NCBI RefSeq assembly: GCF_013408665.1
Contig: NZ_JACCCL010000001.1
Coordinates: 1,565,136-1,629,135 of the forward strand
Direction of reading: 5' to 3'
DNA length: 64,000 bases
From: Sporosarcina sp. JAI121
GTDB lineage: Bacteria; Bacillota; Bacilli; Bacillales_A; Planococcaceae
The notes under the pieces were generated by a model. That model was not told the DNA's origin. It worked only from the letters and a program-made list of their open reading frames with translations, and did not search any database. Of the stretch, positions 1 through 9,380 are shown piece by piece. Made by a program: the position numbers and the translations under genes. Each line of letters opens with the position of its first letter. Positions within the stretch are counted from its first letter, which is position 1.

Positions 1-1259
1 TCATCTATGACCATCGTCGTCAATTTAGTGGATAGTCGACCTTTTGCAAGACGCTCCCTCTTTGAATCCTGTTTCAAATCAATGCGTTTTTTCATTTCTT
101 CAACAAAGGAACGGACATATGGTTTTTGTTCTTCTCTCCAAACCATCAGTTTTTTACGGTTTTCATGTTCATCCATAACTTCTATCCGTTGTTCTTCAAA
201 TATAACATTTAAATGCTCTTTTCCGAACATCGTTCCCGCTTTCAACTTTCGATTATGCTTGTCTGTTTTGTCACCCGTGTCATCCATCCAACGGTCCTTG
301 TCATTCCCTACCGAATCACCGGAACCTGATTCTTCGATTACAACGTCTTCATTGCCCGGGGTTGCATCGCTAGCATCACTTTTCCCTGAACGTCCATGTT
401 CAAGTTCGAATTCCAGGTGGACACCTTGTTCACTTTCGCTTTCACGATGCCAAGACCGAAATACTTCTTCAATTGTTTCTTTTGGTCCTTCCTCACCTTT
501 TTCTGCATCAGAAATCCCATCATGGTAATGAAAGATCGTATTTTCCTCCGTAATTGAATCTCCTGCTGAATAATACTGATGAACAAGATCCTTTTCGAAC
601 GACCTTTCAATGATTTCGATAATCCTGTCTGCGATGTATGTGCTGTCATCCGTACTTCTTGAATCGTAGGCATTTTGCAGGATCGATGAAATAAGACCGT
701 AATCAAGGGGGTCCCAGTCAATAGAGGTTTTTGCAAACATGCCTTCGTGTAAGGTAATGAATAGTTGGTTCATCATAGCATCTGCGAGGAGACTTTTCTG
801 CATATTAGTGGATAGAGCATCATGATGGAAGTGGACATAGGCTTCTCTTCTAATTTCAAAGGCAGAGGCCGTTCCAGGTCTTTCTTTTGTAATAGCATCA
901 ATTAATCGGAATTCTTCCAGCATCAATACTAATTCTGAAGCGAACTTTCGAAGTGGATGCATACTGTTTTTTCGAGTATATTGAATCCATGAATTGACAC
1001 TAAAGCGCTTCCAATAACCTGCCGTCAATAAATAAATATCCGATAACCGTCCAGCATGAATCACCTCTTCTGCCCTATGACGCCAAAAAACACTCATTGA
1101 AATAATTCCCTCTTTTGGTCGGAACTCGAGGAGTTTACGTTCCGTCAATTCAAGATAAGGTGCATCCGCCAATGCCCGGCTTAATCGTTCATATAGCAAA
1201 AGTGTCTTGGCATCGACCGTTTCATCATTGAATTGAATGAATCGATTCACCTTAACCAT
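1..1259 (-). CDS. yojO: VWA-domain protein YojO-like, N-terminal part (runs off window)
   Basis: Reading the minus strand from an ATG at 1259 gives one uninterrupted frame of 419 codons to the window edge. The start is preceded by a GAGGCGAT ribosome site and lies 10 bp after the stop of the AAA ATPase gene, so the two form an operon. The visible part starts with a helical region and then turns acidic and Ser/Asp/Glu-rich (about residues 240-330), as in long VWA proteins partnered with MoxR-type ATPases such as B. subtilis YojO. The VWA domain with its MIDAS motif should lie in the missing C-terminus, so the family call rests on the partner gene and on the yojN-odhB-odhA order. The family is thought to act in protein or cofactor maturation; a NorD-like role is only by similarity. 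Confidence 0.7.
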   Translation of the reverse strand, partial: MVKVNRFIQFNDETVDAKTLLLYERLSRALADAPYLELTERKLLEFRPKEGIISMSVFWRHRAEEVIHAGRLSDIYLLTAGYWKRFSVNSWIQYTRKNSMHPLRKFASELVLMLEEFRLIDAITKERPGTASAFEIRREAYVHFHHDALSTNMQKSLLADAMMNQLFITLHEGMFAKTSIDWDPLDYGLISSILQNAYDSRSTDDSTYIADRIIEIIERSFEKDLVHQYYSAGDSITEENTIFHYHDGISDAEKGEEGPKETIEEVFRSWHRESESEQGVHLEFELEHGRSGKSDASDATPGNEDVVIEESGSGDSVGNDKDRWMDDTGDKTDKHNRKLKAGTMFGKEHLNVIFEEQRIEVMDEHENRKKLMVWREEQKPYVRSFVEEMKKRIDLKQDSKRERLAKGRLSTKLTTMVID

Positions 1260-1269
1260 ATTAATCGCC

Positions 1270-2133
1270 TCATTTCACCCAAGTATCAACCAGTTCCATG
1301 ACAAGTCTGCGCTCGATTGTATCATCCAATTTCTCAGCTATTGCGTATTGGATTGCACGTTTCACTGGTATATGTTCTGCCAGACCCATTGCATCGAGTA
1401 AACTTCTCACGGATGCGGCTTCGTCAGATAATAATCCATTCATTACTTGTTTCTTCAAATCGTTACTGATATGCAGAAATACCTCAACAAGCTGTTTTGA
1501 AGCGTTCGGATTTGTATCTATCATGACTGATTCCAATTGTTCCCCCGTCAGGTACGGTACTGTGAAAGAGACGAACCTGTTTTTCAAGGCTTCATTCATC
1601 GGGGATGTTCCCACGTACCCTTCGTTGATAGCCGAAATAACCGTGAAATCTTCATGGCCAAAAATAACTTCACCTGTGAAAGGATTCGTCAGCATACGTC
1701 GGTGATCCAATACACTATGAAGTATCGGCAACGTTTCGGGTCGCGCCATATTGATTTCATCGATATATAAAATATGTCCTTTTTTCATCGCTTGGACTAC
1801 TGGACCTTCGACAAATTCAATAACTGTCTCCCCGTCTTTGCTAATAATCGTTTTGAAGCCAAGGAGTGCTTCGGCATCTAAATCGACCGAACAATTTATG
1901 CTTTGCATCGGCTGATTGAAGTAATGTGATATCGTTTGCGCCAACTTCGTTTTACCTGAACCCGAAGGGCCTTTCAATAATACTGGCTTTTTCAAAACAG
2001 CACTAATGAGAACATCCTCCCATAAATACGGATCAGGAGAAACATATCCGCCTTCTTGTATTAACCGTACCGCTTCGGAATCATGTGTTTTAGTTGAACG
2101 AAGCTCTTGTTCTTTTTCTACTATCGGATTCAT
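1270..2133 (-). CDS. yojN: MoxR/NorQ-type AAA+ ATPase YojN
   Basis: This 287-residue AAA+ ATPase belongs to the MoxR/CbbQ/NorQ group, which usually works with a VWA protein as a chaperone-like activator of a metalloenzyme or other target. The Walker A motif GPSGSGKT lies near residue 55 and is followed by a Walker B-like LYIDEIN and by the INEG sensor region typical of MoxR proteins. The start chosen is the ATG at 2133 because AGGAGGAAAGCTT sits directly before it. An upstream in-frame extension would read through a hairpin terminator and is not believed. The VWA partner follows 10 bp downstream. Its substrate cannot be told from the sequence. Confidence 0.88.
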   Translation of the reverse strand: MNPIVEKEQELRSTKTHDSEAVRLIQEGGYVSPDPYLWEDVLISAVLKKPVLLKGPSGSGKTKLAQTISHYFNQPMQSINCSVDLDAEALLGFKTIISKDGETVIEFVEGPVVQAMKKGHILYIDEINMARPETLPILHSVLDHRRMLTNPFTGEVIFGHEDFTVISAINEGYVGTSPMNEALKNRFVSFTVPYLTGEQLESVMIDTNPNASKQLVEVFLHISNDLKKQVMNGLLSDEAASVRSLLDAMGLAEHIPVKRAIQYAIAEKLDDTIERRLVMELVDTWVK

Positions 2134-2151
2134 AAGCTTTCCTCCTATTAA

Positions 2152-2184
2152 AAGCCCGCACACCAACGAGTGGGGTGCGGGCTT
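2152..2184 (-). terminator. hairpin between the DUF6501-like gene and yojN
   Basis: The arms AAGCCCGCAC and GTGCGGGCTT pair perfectly around a 12-13 base loop. On the minus strand the hairpin is followed by only TTTT, so termination may be partial. It lies just after the stop of the small upstream gene and before the yojN ribosome site. Confidence 0.7.
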
Positions 2185-2188
2185 ACGT

Positions 2189-2386
2189 TCATTCAAAATA
2201 CGTCTTGTAATAGCCTCCGACTTTCCCGGAATTATCGAGAATGAAAATGAACTCATCTGTTTCGTTTTTCACTTCATACTTTTTACCCGGTGTCAGAACA
2301 TTGTTCACTACATACTTTTCAGCGTCTGCATGTTTACAGACGACAGTTCGAATTGCAGGTGCGGTAATCCATTCCTTGAATGTCAT
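2189..2386 (-). CDS. small conserved protein, DUF6501-like
   Basis: This 65-residue soluble protein has the look of the small Bacillales family DUF6501: a conserved core VVNNVLTPGKKYEVKNET followed by FIFILDNSGKVGGYYKTYFE-like residues at the C-terminus. The pattern suggests a small beta-barrel (SH3-like) fold, but no function is known to me. The ATG at 2386 is preferred over a TTG two codons upstream because the AAGGCG ribosome site is 9 bp from the ATG and only 3 bp from the TTG. It lies between the odhAB terminator and yojN and is bounded by a hairpin on each side, so it is probably its own transcript. Confidence 0.75.
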   Translation of the reverse strand: MTFKEWITAPAIRTVVCKHADAEKYVVNNVLTPGKKYEVKNETDEFIFILDNSGKVGGYYKTYFE

Positions 2387-2420
2387 AGCCAATCACGCCT
2401 TTCCAGTGGGATGAATAAGG

Positions 2421-2453
2421 AAAAATCGACCCGCTAACAAAAACGGGCCGATT
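2421..2453 (-). terminator. odhAB rho-independent terminator
   Basis: On the minus strand AATCGGCCCG pairs with CGGGTCGATT (one G-U) and is followed directly by TTTTT. It lies 20 bp after the odhB stop codon. Confidence 0.85.
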
Positions 2454-2472
2454 AACTACCTATTTTTATGAA

Positions 2473-3705
2473 TTAAGATCCTAGAAGCAGATCTTCCGGA
2501 TTTTCAATCAATTCTTTTACCATTTTCAAGAAGCCAACTGAGTCTTTACCATCGATTACGCGGTGGTCATAAGAAAGAGCTACATACATCATAGGACGGA
2601 TTTCGACATTATCTCCAACCGCAATCGGTCGTTTCTGGATTGTATGCATGCCTAGGATTCCGACTTGTGTCCCATTCATGATTGGTGTTGACATTAGTGA
2701 ACCGAAGACTCCACCGTTTGTTATTGTGAATGAGCCGCCTGTCATATCCGCAATCGTAAGTTTGTTGTCGCGTGCTTTTTTTGCAAGCTCGACAATAGAG
2801 CCTTCGATTTCCGCGAAGTTTTTACGGTCAGCATCTAACACGTTAGGAACAACTAATCCACCATCTGTTGAGATAGCGACACCGATATCGTAGAAGTTCT
2901 TAAGAATAATTTCATCGCCATCGATTTCTGCGTTGACGTATGGATATTTCTTAAGTGCAGCAACGACAGCTTTTGTGAAGAATGACATAAATCCTAGACG
3001 AACATCGTTTTGCTCGAAGAATTGGTCTTTCTTACGTGAACGAAGTGCCATAACATTTGTCATGTCGATTTCGTTGAACGTTGTAAGCATAGCAGTAGAT
3101 TGTTTTACTTCAAGTAAACGTTTTGCGATTGTTTGACGACGGCGTGTCATTTTTTCGCGAGTTACACGTCCATCATCCTCTGCAACAGGTGCTTTCGGAG
3201 CAGAAGCAGGTGCTGCTGCTACAGGCTGTGCTTTCGGAGCCGTTCCGTGAGCTTCTACGTCTTGAACACGAACGCGACCCATCGGATCAACTGGCGATAT
3301 TGCTGCAAGGTCAATGCCTTTTTCACGAGCCAATTTACGTGCTGCAGGGCTTGCAATAGTACGATCTGATCCGTTTGCATCTTCAGTTGTTGCAGGAGCA
3401 ACCGGTGCTGCTTCCACTTTTTGAACAGTTTCTGTCGCCGGTGCAGATGGTGCCGCCGTTGGTGCGCCTGATCCCGAACCAACAATAGCAATGACTTGGC
3501 CTACTTGTACTGTATCGCCTTCTCCTGCAAGATGCTCTTGTACGACACCTGCTTCTTCCGAAATGATTTCGACGTTAACTTTATCAGTTTCAAGTTCAAC
3601 GATGAATTCACCTTTTTCAACGCTATCTCCGGGTTGTTTCAACCATTGTGCAACCGTTCCTTCTGTAATCGATTCTGCAAGTTCTGGTACTATGATTTCT
3701 GCCAC
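2473..3705 (-). CDS. odhB: dihydrolipoyllysine succinyltransferase, E2 of 2-oxoglutarate dehydrogenase
   Basis: OdhB transfers the succinyl group from lipoyl-lysine to CoA in the 2-oxoglutarate dehydrogenase complex of the TCA cycle. The 410-residue protein shows the full E2 order. An N-terminal lipoyl domain carries the target lysine in ELETDKVNV (Lys42). An Ala/Pro-rich linker follows, then a peripheral-subunit-binding domain (near [14 protein letters not shown]), a second linker, and a catalytic domain ending in the [11 protein letters not shown] active-site motif. The start is a GTG with GGAGGAAATTATT before it. It follows odhA by about 77 bp on the same strand and is closed by a terminator, so the pair is an operon. 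The E3 (lpd) gene is not in this window. Confidence 0.97.
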   Translation of the reverse strand: MAEIIVPELAESITEGTVAQWLKQPGDSVEKGEFIVELETDKVNVEIISEEAGVVQEHLAGEGDTVQVGQVIAIVGSGSGAPTAAPSAPATETVQKVEAAPVAPATTEDANGSDRTIASPAARKLAREKGIDLAAISPVDPMGRVRVQDVEAHGTAPKAQPVAAAPASAPKAPVAEDDGRVTREKMTRRRQTIAKRLLEVKQSTAMLTTFNEIDMTNVMALRSRKKDQFFEQNDVRLGFMSFFTKAVVAALKKYPYVNAEIDGDEIILKNFYDIGVAISTDGGLVVPNVLDADRKNFAEIEGSIVELAKKARDNKLTIADMTGGSFTITNGGVFGSLMSTPIMNGTQVGILGMHTIQKRPIAVGDNVEIRPMMYVALSYDHRVIDGKDSVGFLKMVKELIENPEDLLLGS

Positions 3706-3782
3706 AATAATTTCCTCCTCTAGTCTACCGTTAAAACGGTGTAAACAATCAATATTTCATATGTTGATTAAATTAAATAATA

Positions 3783-6593
3783 TTACTTTTTCAATGCTTC
3801 ATCGAGGATACGGTTTTGCTCAATCTTGTGGGATTCCCCGTCGCCTTCGGATGGGCTTGAACGATGAATGCGTCCCACATAGGATACTTTTTTACCATCA
3901 GCAATTTCACGGATATAATTATTTGCAAAGTGCCATGATCCCATATTCTTCGGTTCTTCTTGTACCCAGACCAGGTCTTTTGCATTCGGATAACGTGAAA
4001 TGATATCACTGATTTTGTCAGCTGGGAACGGATAGAGCTGTTCTACACGGACGATATGCAAATGATCGAAGCCTTTACCATCTTTCACTCGTTCAGCGAG
4101 ATCAATTGCCACTTTTCCGCTTGCGAACAAAATTTTCTCGACTTTGTCGGTCATCTTGCCTGTTCCCGGTTGTTCAAGTACCGTTTGGAAATGTCCCTCT
4201 GTCAGATCGTTGACATCAGCACCTACGAGCGGGTGACGTAGAAGTGATTTCGGCGATACGATTACTAGCGGACGCATTGATTTTTCACCAAGCATTTTTG
4301 CTTGTCTGCGGAGAATGTGGAAATAGTTTGCCGCACTGGAAAGGTTTGCGACCGTCCAGTTATTTTCTGCACAAAGTTGCAAGTAACGTTCAAGCCTTGC
4401 GCTTGAGTGTTCAGGTCCTTGTCCTTCATATGCATGTGGCAGCAGCAAGACGAGTCCAGACTGCTGGCCCCATTTCGAGTAACTTGCCGAAACGAACTGA
4501 TCGAACATTACTTGTGCCATATTTGAAAAGTCACCATATTGCGCTTCCCATATAGATAACACGTTTTGGTCTTCCAAGTTATAGCCAAATTCATACCCGA
4601 CAATAGCTGCCTCCGTCAAAGGGCTGTTATAAGCAACAAATGAAGCTTTTGATCCGCTAATATGGTGAAGAGGAACGAGCTCGTCCCCAGTTTTCTCATC
4701 ATGAAGAACGACATGACGGTGCGCGAATGTACCGCGCTGGACGTCCTGGCCAGTCATGCGAATTGGATTGCCGTCTTGAAGGATGGCACCGAATGCAAGC
4801 GTTTCGGCATGTGCCCAATCAATTTTCCCTTTCCCATTGAAAGGTTCTTCACGGCGCTTCAGAATTTTGCCCAGTTTCCCGAATACATTGAAGTTTTCAG
4901 GATACGAAAGTAACTCTTCGTTCATGCGGCGGAGATTAGCTTCATCCGTGCCAGTTTCAAGGTCTCTTGGATACCCAGCAAGTACTTCTTCGGGTGTTGC
5001 GTTTGAAATCAGTGTTTTTTGTGTAGTCTCGTCTTTTACTCTGTCGTATGCTGCCTGCATCGTTGCAAAAACAGATGAATCGAGTTTTGTCACATCTTCC
5101 TCTGTCAAGATGTTTGCAGACGCTAGTTCGGAACCGTAGAGTTCACGGACTGTAGGATGTTCATGGATTGAATGGTACATAACCGGATTCGTAACGAGAG
5201 GCTCGTCCATTTCGTTGTGACCATATCGACGATAGCCTAGGAGGTCAATCAAAATATCCTTGCTGAACTTCTGGCGGTACTCGAATGCAAATGATGCTGC
5301 TGCAATCACCGATTCAGGGCTATCTGCGTTTACGTGCAGTACAGGAACTTCATATCCTTTTGCAGGATCGGAAGAATAGTGTGTAGATCTGGAATCATAA
5401 TATTCTGTCGTGAAACCAATCATATTGTTTGCGATGACGTGGATGGAACCGCCTGTTTTGAATCCGCGTACTCGGCTGTAGTTGAAGGATTCAGGAACAA
5501 TTCCTTGTCCAGGGAATGCCGCATCTCCATGGATAAGCACTGCGTAAGCGGCGTCTGGATCTTGGACAGGAATACCGGGATTATCCGTGTTTTCTTGTGC
5601 AGCCCGTGTTTGCCCTGTAACGACCGGGTTGACGACTTCCAAGTGGGACGGGTTATAAGCAAGGAAACGCTGCATGCCCGATTCGCCTTTATATAGAGCA
5701 CCCATGTGGTATTTTACATCGCCGAACCAGCCGCGTGTCGTTTCAAGTGAACCGTCGTCAGGAAGGAACGGATCTTCGGGAACACCCGCGAATTGCGCAA
5801 ACATCATTTCATATGGTTTATTTAGAATATGTGTTAGTACATTTAAGCGGCCGCGGTGAGCCATCCCAATCAATACTTTTTTCATTTTTTGTTCTTCGGA
5901 TAGACGTACGAGTTCATCAAGGAAGACGACTAGTGTATCAAGACCTTCAATTGAAAATCGTTTTGCCCCCACGAACGTACGGTGTATGAATTTCTCGAAT
6001 CCTTCAATTTTCGTAAGTCGTTCAAGAAGCGCTTTTTTCTCATCCGCGGATAGTGTAGTGGAAACATTTCCGTCCTCGATTTTCGATTGTATCCAGTTTC
6101 GTTCTTCTTCATCAATGACGTGATCAAACTCATACGCGATTTTACCTGTATACAAGGACTTCAAGTAGTTCACTGCTTCAAGTCCGTTTTCTACACTAGC
6201 TGGAACTTTTTTAAAGAAAAGTGAAGCTGGCATTGCCTTCAAATCACTTTCTGAAAGTCCATAAGTGGAAAGCTCTAGACGTGTTGAGTCTTTTGGACGA
6301 TCACTGAGCGGATAGATATCTGCTGCAAGATGTCCGTATGTACGGATGGCAGTCTGCAACTGATAAGCGGATAATACTTTACCAAAGTCGCCAGGAGTTA
6401 CAGCTCCGACCGCCCTGTCCTGTTCATTCACATTCATTTCAGGCGCACCAAAACGGCTGAACAACTCAGCTAGCTCAGCATCTACAGAATCAGGTGACGT
6501 TTTGAAAAGTTCATACATTTCCATTACATACCCAAGGTTCGGACCCGAAAAAGCAGCATACGGGGAACGATGGGCGTCAACATTGTTCGACAT
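3783..6593 (-). CDS. odhA: 2-oxoglutarate dehydrogenase E1 component
   Basis: OdhA is the thiamine-diphosphate-dependent E1 that decarboxylates 2-oxoglutarate and hands the succinyl group to OdhB. The predicted 936 residues match the usual length. Family signatures include GMAHRGRLNVL, the thiamine-binding stretch HGDAAFPGQGIVPE, GGSIHVIANNMIGFTT, YGHNEMDEP, and a C-terminal transketolase-like domain with LLLPHAYEGQGPEHSSARLE. The ATG at 6593 is preferred because GGAGGTCATTTTAC stands before it; an upstream in-frame extension of six codons lacks such a site. It heads the odhAB operon. The murG-like gene upstream runs in the same direction but is separated by about 200 bp with promoter-like sequence. 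Confidence 0.97.
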   Translation of the reverse strand: MSNNVDAHRSPYAAFSGPNLGYVMEMYELFKTSPDSVDAELAELFSRFGAPEMNVNEQDRAVGAVTPGDFGKVLSAYQLQTAIRTYGHLAADIYPLSDRPKDSTRLELSTYGLSESDLKAMPASLFFKKVPASVENGLEAVNYLKSLYTGKIAYEFDHVIDEEERNWIQSKIEDGNVSTTLSADEKKALLERLTKIEGFEKFIHRTFVGAKRFSIEGLDTLVVFLDELVRLSEEQKMKKVLIGMAHRGRLNVLTHILNKPYEMMFAQFAGVPEDPFLPDDGSLETTRGWFGDVKYHMGALYKGESGMQRFLAYNPSHLEVVNPVVTGQTRAAQENTDNPGIPVQDPDAAYAVLIHGDAAFPGQGIVPESFNYSRVRGFKTGGSIHVIANNMIGFTTEYYDSRSTHYSSDPAKGYEVPVLHVNADSPESVIAAASFAFEYRQKFSKDILIDLLGYRRYGHNEMDEPLVTNPVMYHSIHEHPTVRELYGSELASANILTEEDVTKLDSSVFATMQAAYDRVKDETTQKTLISNATPEEVLAGYPRDLETGTDEANLRRMNEELLSYPENFNVFGKLGKILKRREEPFNGKGKIDWAHAETLAFGAILQDGNPIRMTGQDVQRGTFAHRHVVLHDEKTGDELVPLHHISGSKASFVAYNSPLTEAAIVGYEFGYNLEDQNVLSIWEAQYGDFSNMAQVMFDQFVSASYSKWGQQSGLVLLLPHAYEGQGPEHSSARLERYLQLCAENNWTVANLSSAANYFHILRRQAKMLGEKSMRPLVIVSPKSLLRHPLVGADVNDLTEGHFQTVLEQPGTGKMTDKVEKILFASGKVAIDLAERVKDGKGFDHLHIVRVEQLYPFPADKISDIISRYPNAKDLVWVQEEPKNMGSWHFANNYIREIADGKKVSYVGRIHRSSPSEGDGESHKIEQNRILDEALKK

Positions 6594-6652
6594 GTAAAAT
6601 GACCTCCACATTTGCCAATAGGCATATTGTGTTTATATTTTAATCCTTGTTA

Positions 6653-6749
6653 ATTTTACCACGCAAACACTTTAACTGAAAGGGTTTAGCGTTATCTCAT
6701 TAACTTTATTACCGTGAACTACAATACACCGGATTTACATTCCTTGCAA
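6653..6749 (-). promoter_or_regulatory. candidate sigma-A promoters for odhAB
   Basis: Two candidates read toward odhA. The upstream one has TTGCAA (6744-6749), a 17-bp spacer and TATTGT (6721-6726). The downstream one has TTTCAG (6676-6681), a 17-bp spacer and TAAAAT (6653-6658). Both match the consensus only in part, and neither has been shown to be used. Confidence 0.3.
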
Positions 6750-6793
6750 CTAGTCAAGATGTTTAATGAAGAATGATTGAATTTCCATTCAAA

Positions 6794-7876
6794 CTATTTC
6801 CTGTGCGACAAGATCATTTCAACCATTTCTTCCGGTATTTTAGGAGTCGCAACTTTTTTCATATTCCCCATCAAGTTATCTTTCTCTTCTATGAAAGAGA
6901 TGAATTCTTCCGATAACGGACGAAGCCCTACGTCCTCTTCTTTCAACACCTGCGCAAGCCCGAGAGATTCAAAATAAGAGGCATTCAAAATCTGATCCCC
7001 CCTGCTTTTTGCGGCGGATAGCGGAATTAGCAGCATTGGTTTATATAGCGCCAGCAATTCAAAGATTGCATTCGACCCTGCTCTAGAAACGGCAAAATCG
7101 GACGCCGCTAATAAGTCTGGCAGACCGTCCGTCACGTATTCGAATTGTGTATAGCCAGAAGTATGTTCAAGAGTTTCATCAAGGTTCCCTTTCCCGCACA
7201 GATGGATTATATCAAACTTCGACAAAATTCGAGATAAGTCTTTCCGAACGGCTTCGTTAAGTACGGCAGAACCTTGACTGCCCCCCATAATGATCAGAAC
7301 GGGTTTTTCTCCTGACAAACCCGCAATACGCAGACCTTCCTTCCGTACACCATTGAACAATTCCGGTCTGATGATTGCTCCCGAACATGTCGCTTTCCCA
7401 CCCGGCACATAATTTAGCGTCTGTTCGAACACTGTAAAGATATGATTGGAAAAGGGCAATGCCATTTTGTTCGCAAGCCCCGGTGTCACATCAGATTCGT
7501 GGATAACGACAGGCACTTTCGTCATTTTTGCTGCTAGTACGACAGGGACTGAAACGAATCCGCCCTTTGAGAATATGATTTCAGGTTTAATCTTCCGAAT
7601 GATCGCCAGTGCCTGAATAAGACCTGCTCCGACGCGGAACGGATCTGTGAAATTTTTCATGGAAAAATAACGACGCAGTTTACCGCTTTGAATGGCATGA
7701 TACACCACCTCGGGGTGGCCATCACCAATTAACTCTTTTTCGATGCCATCGTGAGAACCTATGTAATGAATTTCATATCCTTTTTCACTAAATACAGGGA
7801 TAAGGGCCTCATTCACGGACACGTGTCCTGCCGTGCCGCCCCCTGTTAATAATATGACCGGTCTTTTCACAGCCAT
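6794..7876 (-). CDS. murG: MurG-type UDP-GlcNAc:lipid I N-acetylglucosaminyltransferase, stand-alone copy
   Basis: The 360-residue protein has the two-Rossmann GT-B architecture of MurG, which adds GlcNAc to lipid I at the inner membrane face to make lipid II. Signatures are the N-terminal GGGTAGHV loop, HESDVTPGLAN, the C-domain IMGGSQGS, and SRAGSNAIFELLAL near the UDP-GlcNAc site. It lies next to odhA, not among division and cell-wall (dcw) genes, so it may be a second copy; the rest of the genome is not visible. AGAGGAGGTGA precedes the ATG at 7876 by a short spacing. A GTG two codons later (7870) has better spacing and could be the true start. Whether it serves vegetative wall, cortex synthesis or another lipid acceptor is open. 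Confidence 0.85.
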   Translation of the reverse strand: MAVKRPVILLTGGGTAGHVSVNEALIPVFSEKGYEIHYIGSHDGIEKELIGDGHPEVVYHAIQSGKLRRYFSMKNFTDPFRVGAGLIQALAIIRKIKPEIIFSKGGFVSVPVVLAAKMTKVPVVIHESDVTPGLANKMALPFSNHIFTVFEQTLNYVPGGKATCSGAIIRPELFNGVRKEGLRIAGLSGEKPVLIIMGGSQGSAVLNEAVRKDLSRILSKFDIIHLCGKGNLDETLEHTSGYTQFEYVTDGLPDLLAASDFAVSRAGSNAIFELLALYKPMLLIPLSAAKSRGDQILNASYFESLGLAQVLKEEDVGLRPLSEEFISFIEEKDNLMGNMKKVATPKIPEEMVEMILSHRK

Positions 7877-7988
7877 TCACCTCCTCTAAACTGACAAATA
7901 TCTTATAACTTCACTAATACCCCAAAGCCATTATAGCAAACGAAGCATGGTACAATGGTGTTTAATTGAAGAATAAAGGGTGATTTAT

Positions 7989-9335
7989 TTGGAAACAGTA
8001 GTTCCGCTCAAGAAAAAACCGTTCAAATTAGCGAAAATTGTCATGCCAATTCTCGTTACACAAGTCGCACTCTACATGATGACATTTTTCGATATTCTAA
8101 TGACTGGACGCTATGACACATACCATCTTGCCGGTGTCACAATCGGGTCTTCTTTCTGGGTTCCGGTCTATACAGGGCTTGCAGGAATTCTAATGGGGCT
8201 TACACCAATCATAGCCCAGTATGTAGGGGCGCGCCACCGGGAGGAAGTCAGACCTTCCGTCCAGCAGGGTCTTTACGTGTCGGTTGTGCTAGCCGCAATC
8301 GTTTTTACCATCATTCGTTATGCAGTAGCACCCATCCTGGAATCAATGTCGCTAGAAACTGAAGTACGTATTGTTGCAGCGGCTTATTTGAAAGGGATGA
8401 GCCTCGGTCTTCTCCCATTGTTCGCGTATACAGTGCTTCGGTCTTTTTTTGATGCACTTGGAGCGACACGGGTTTCGATGTTCATTATTCTATTATCCGC
8501 TCCTATCAATATCTTCATAAATTATTTGCTCATATATGGGAATTGGGGATTTCCTGAACTCGGCGGTGCTGGGGCTGGCTATGCATCCGGCATAACATAT
8601 TGGCTCGTTTTCCTCATTGCTTGTTCTGTCGCATGGAAGCGTAAGCCGTTTAACGAGTTCATGCTTTTCAAAGGATGGGAGAAGATTTCTTTCAAAAGAT
8701 GGAAAGGCATTTTATTCATCGGTGTCCCCATTGGTATTTCAATATTTGTGGAGACGAGTATCTTTTCCGCCGTCACACTGATGATGAGTAACTATTCGAC
8801 CGCGGTTATTTCGGCACACCAGATTGCACTTAACTTCACATCACTCTTGTATATGCTGCCGCTTAGCATTTCAATGGGTGCGACAATACTCGTCGGTCAA
8901 GCCGTCGGTGCCGGACAGATGCGCGATGCCAAACAATACAGTTTTCTTAGTGTCGGGCTCGCCATCGTATTCAGTTTTGTCTCGATTGCTATTCTCCTCG
9001 TGTACAGGGCACCAATCGCTTCCCTTTATACGACAGATGGACAGATTATTGGACTGGCAACACAGTTCTTCATCTATGCAGCGCTGTTCCAATTATCGGA
9101 CGCGATACAAGCTCCTGTCCAGGGTGCATTACGAGGTTATAAAGACGTGAATATGACGTTCATCATGGCAATCGTTTCTTATTGGGTGCTCGGTTTGCCA
9201 ATCGGATATGTGATGGCGACGTTCACTAATCTTGGTCCGTATGGCTACTGGGTTGGACTCATTGCTGGGTTAACTGTTGGTGCGATTACACTTACCATAC
9301 GCCTGCACCATATTCAAAAAAAGCGTTTCAGTTAA
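7989..9335 (+). CDS. norM: MATE family multidrug efflux transporter (NorM/YojI-like)
   Basis: This 448-residue integral membrane protein has twelve predicted hydrophobic segments and the MATE family pattern in both halves, for example MTFFDILMTGRYD, LMGLTPIIAQYVGA and, in the second half, SMGATILVGQAVGAGQ. MATE proteins export cationic drugs and toxic metabolites in exchange for Na+ or H+. The likely start is the TTG at 7989, which sits well behind AAAGGGTGA; a GTG at 7980 overlaps that site. It is transcribed divergently from the murG-like gene. The odhA neighbourhood matches that of B. subtilis yojI, its probable counterpart. Confidence 0.9.
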   Translation: METVVPLKKKPFKLAKIVMPILVTQVALYMMTFFDILMTGRYDTYHLAGVTIGSSFWVPVYTGLAGILMGLTPIIAQYVGARHREEVRPSVQQGLYVSVVLAAIVFTIIRYAVAPILESMSLETEVRIVAAAYLKGMSLGLLPLFAYTVLRSFFDALGATRVSMFIILLSAPINIFINYLLIYGNWGFPELGGAGAGYASGITYWLVFLIACSVAWKRKPFNEFMLFKGWEKISFKRWKGILFIGVPIGISIFVETSIFSAVTLMMSNYSTAVISAHQIALNFTSLLYMLPLSISMGATILVGQAVGAGQMRDAKQYSFLSVGLAIVFSFVSIAILLVYRAPIASLYTTDGQIIGLATQFFIYAALFQLSDAIQAPVQGALRGYKDVNMTFIMAIVSYWVLGLPIGYVMATFTNLGPYGYWVGLIAGLTVGAITLTIRLHHIQKKRFS

Positions 9336-9340
9336 CAATG

Positions 9341-9375
9341 AAACCCGCGATGCATATATGCTCGCGGGTTTTATT
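9341..9375 (+). terminator. MATE gene terminator
   Basis: AACCCGCGA pairs with TCGCGGGTT around an AT-rich loop and is followed by TTATTATATTT. It begins 6 bp after the stop codon and also lies just past the end of the convergent ger operon. Confidence 0.85.
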
Positions 9376-9380
9376 ATATT

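Noticed and set aside
7-528. Long plus-strand frame (173 codons) at the window start
   Set aside because: It is antisense to yojO, rich in Ser/Phe/Cys as expected for a shadow, and has no ribosome site.
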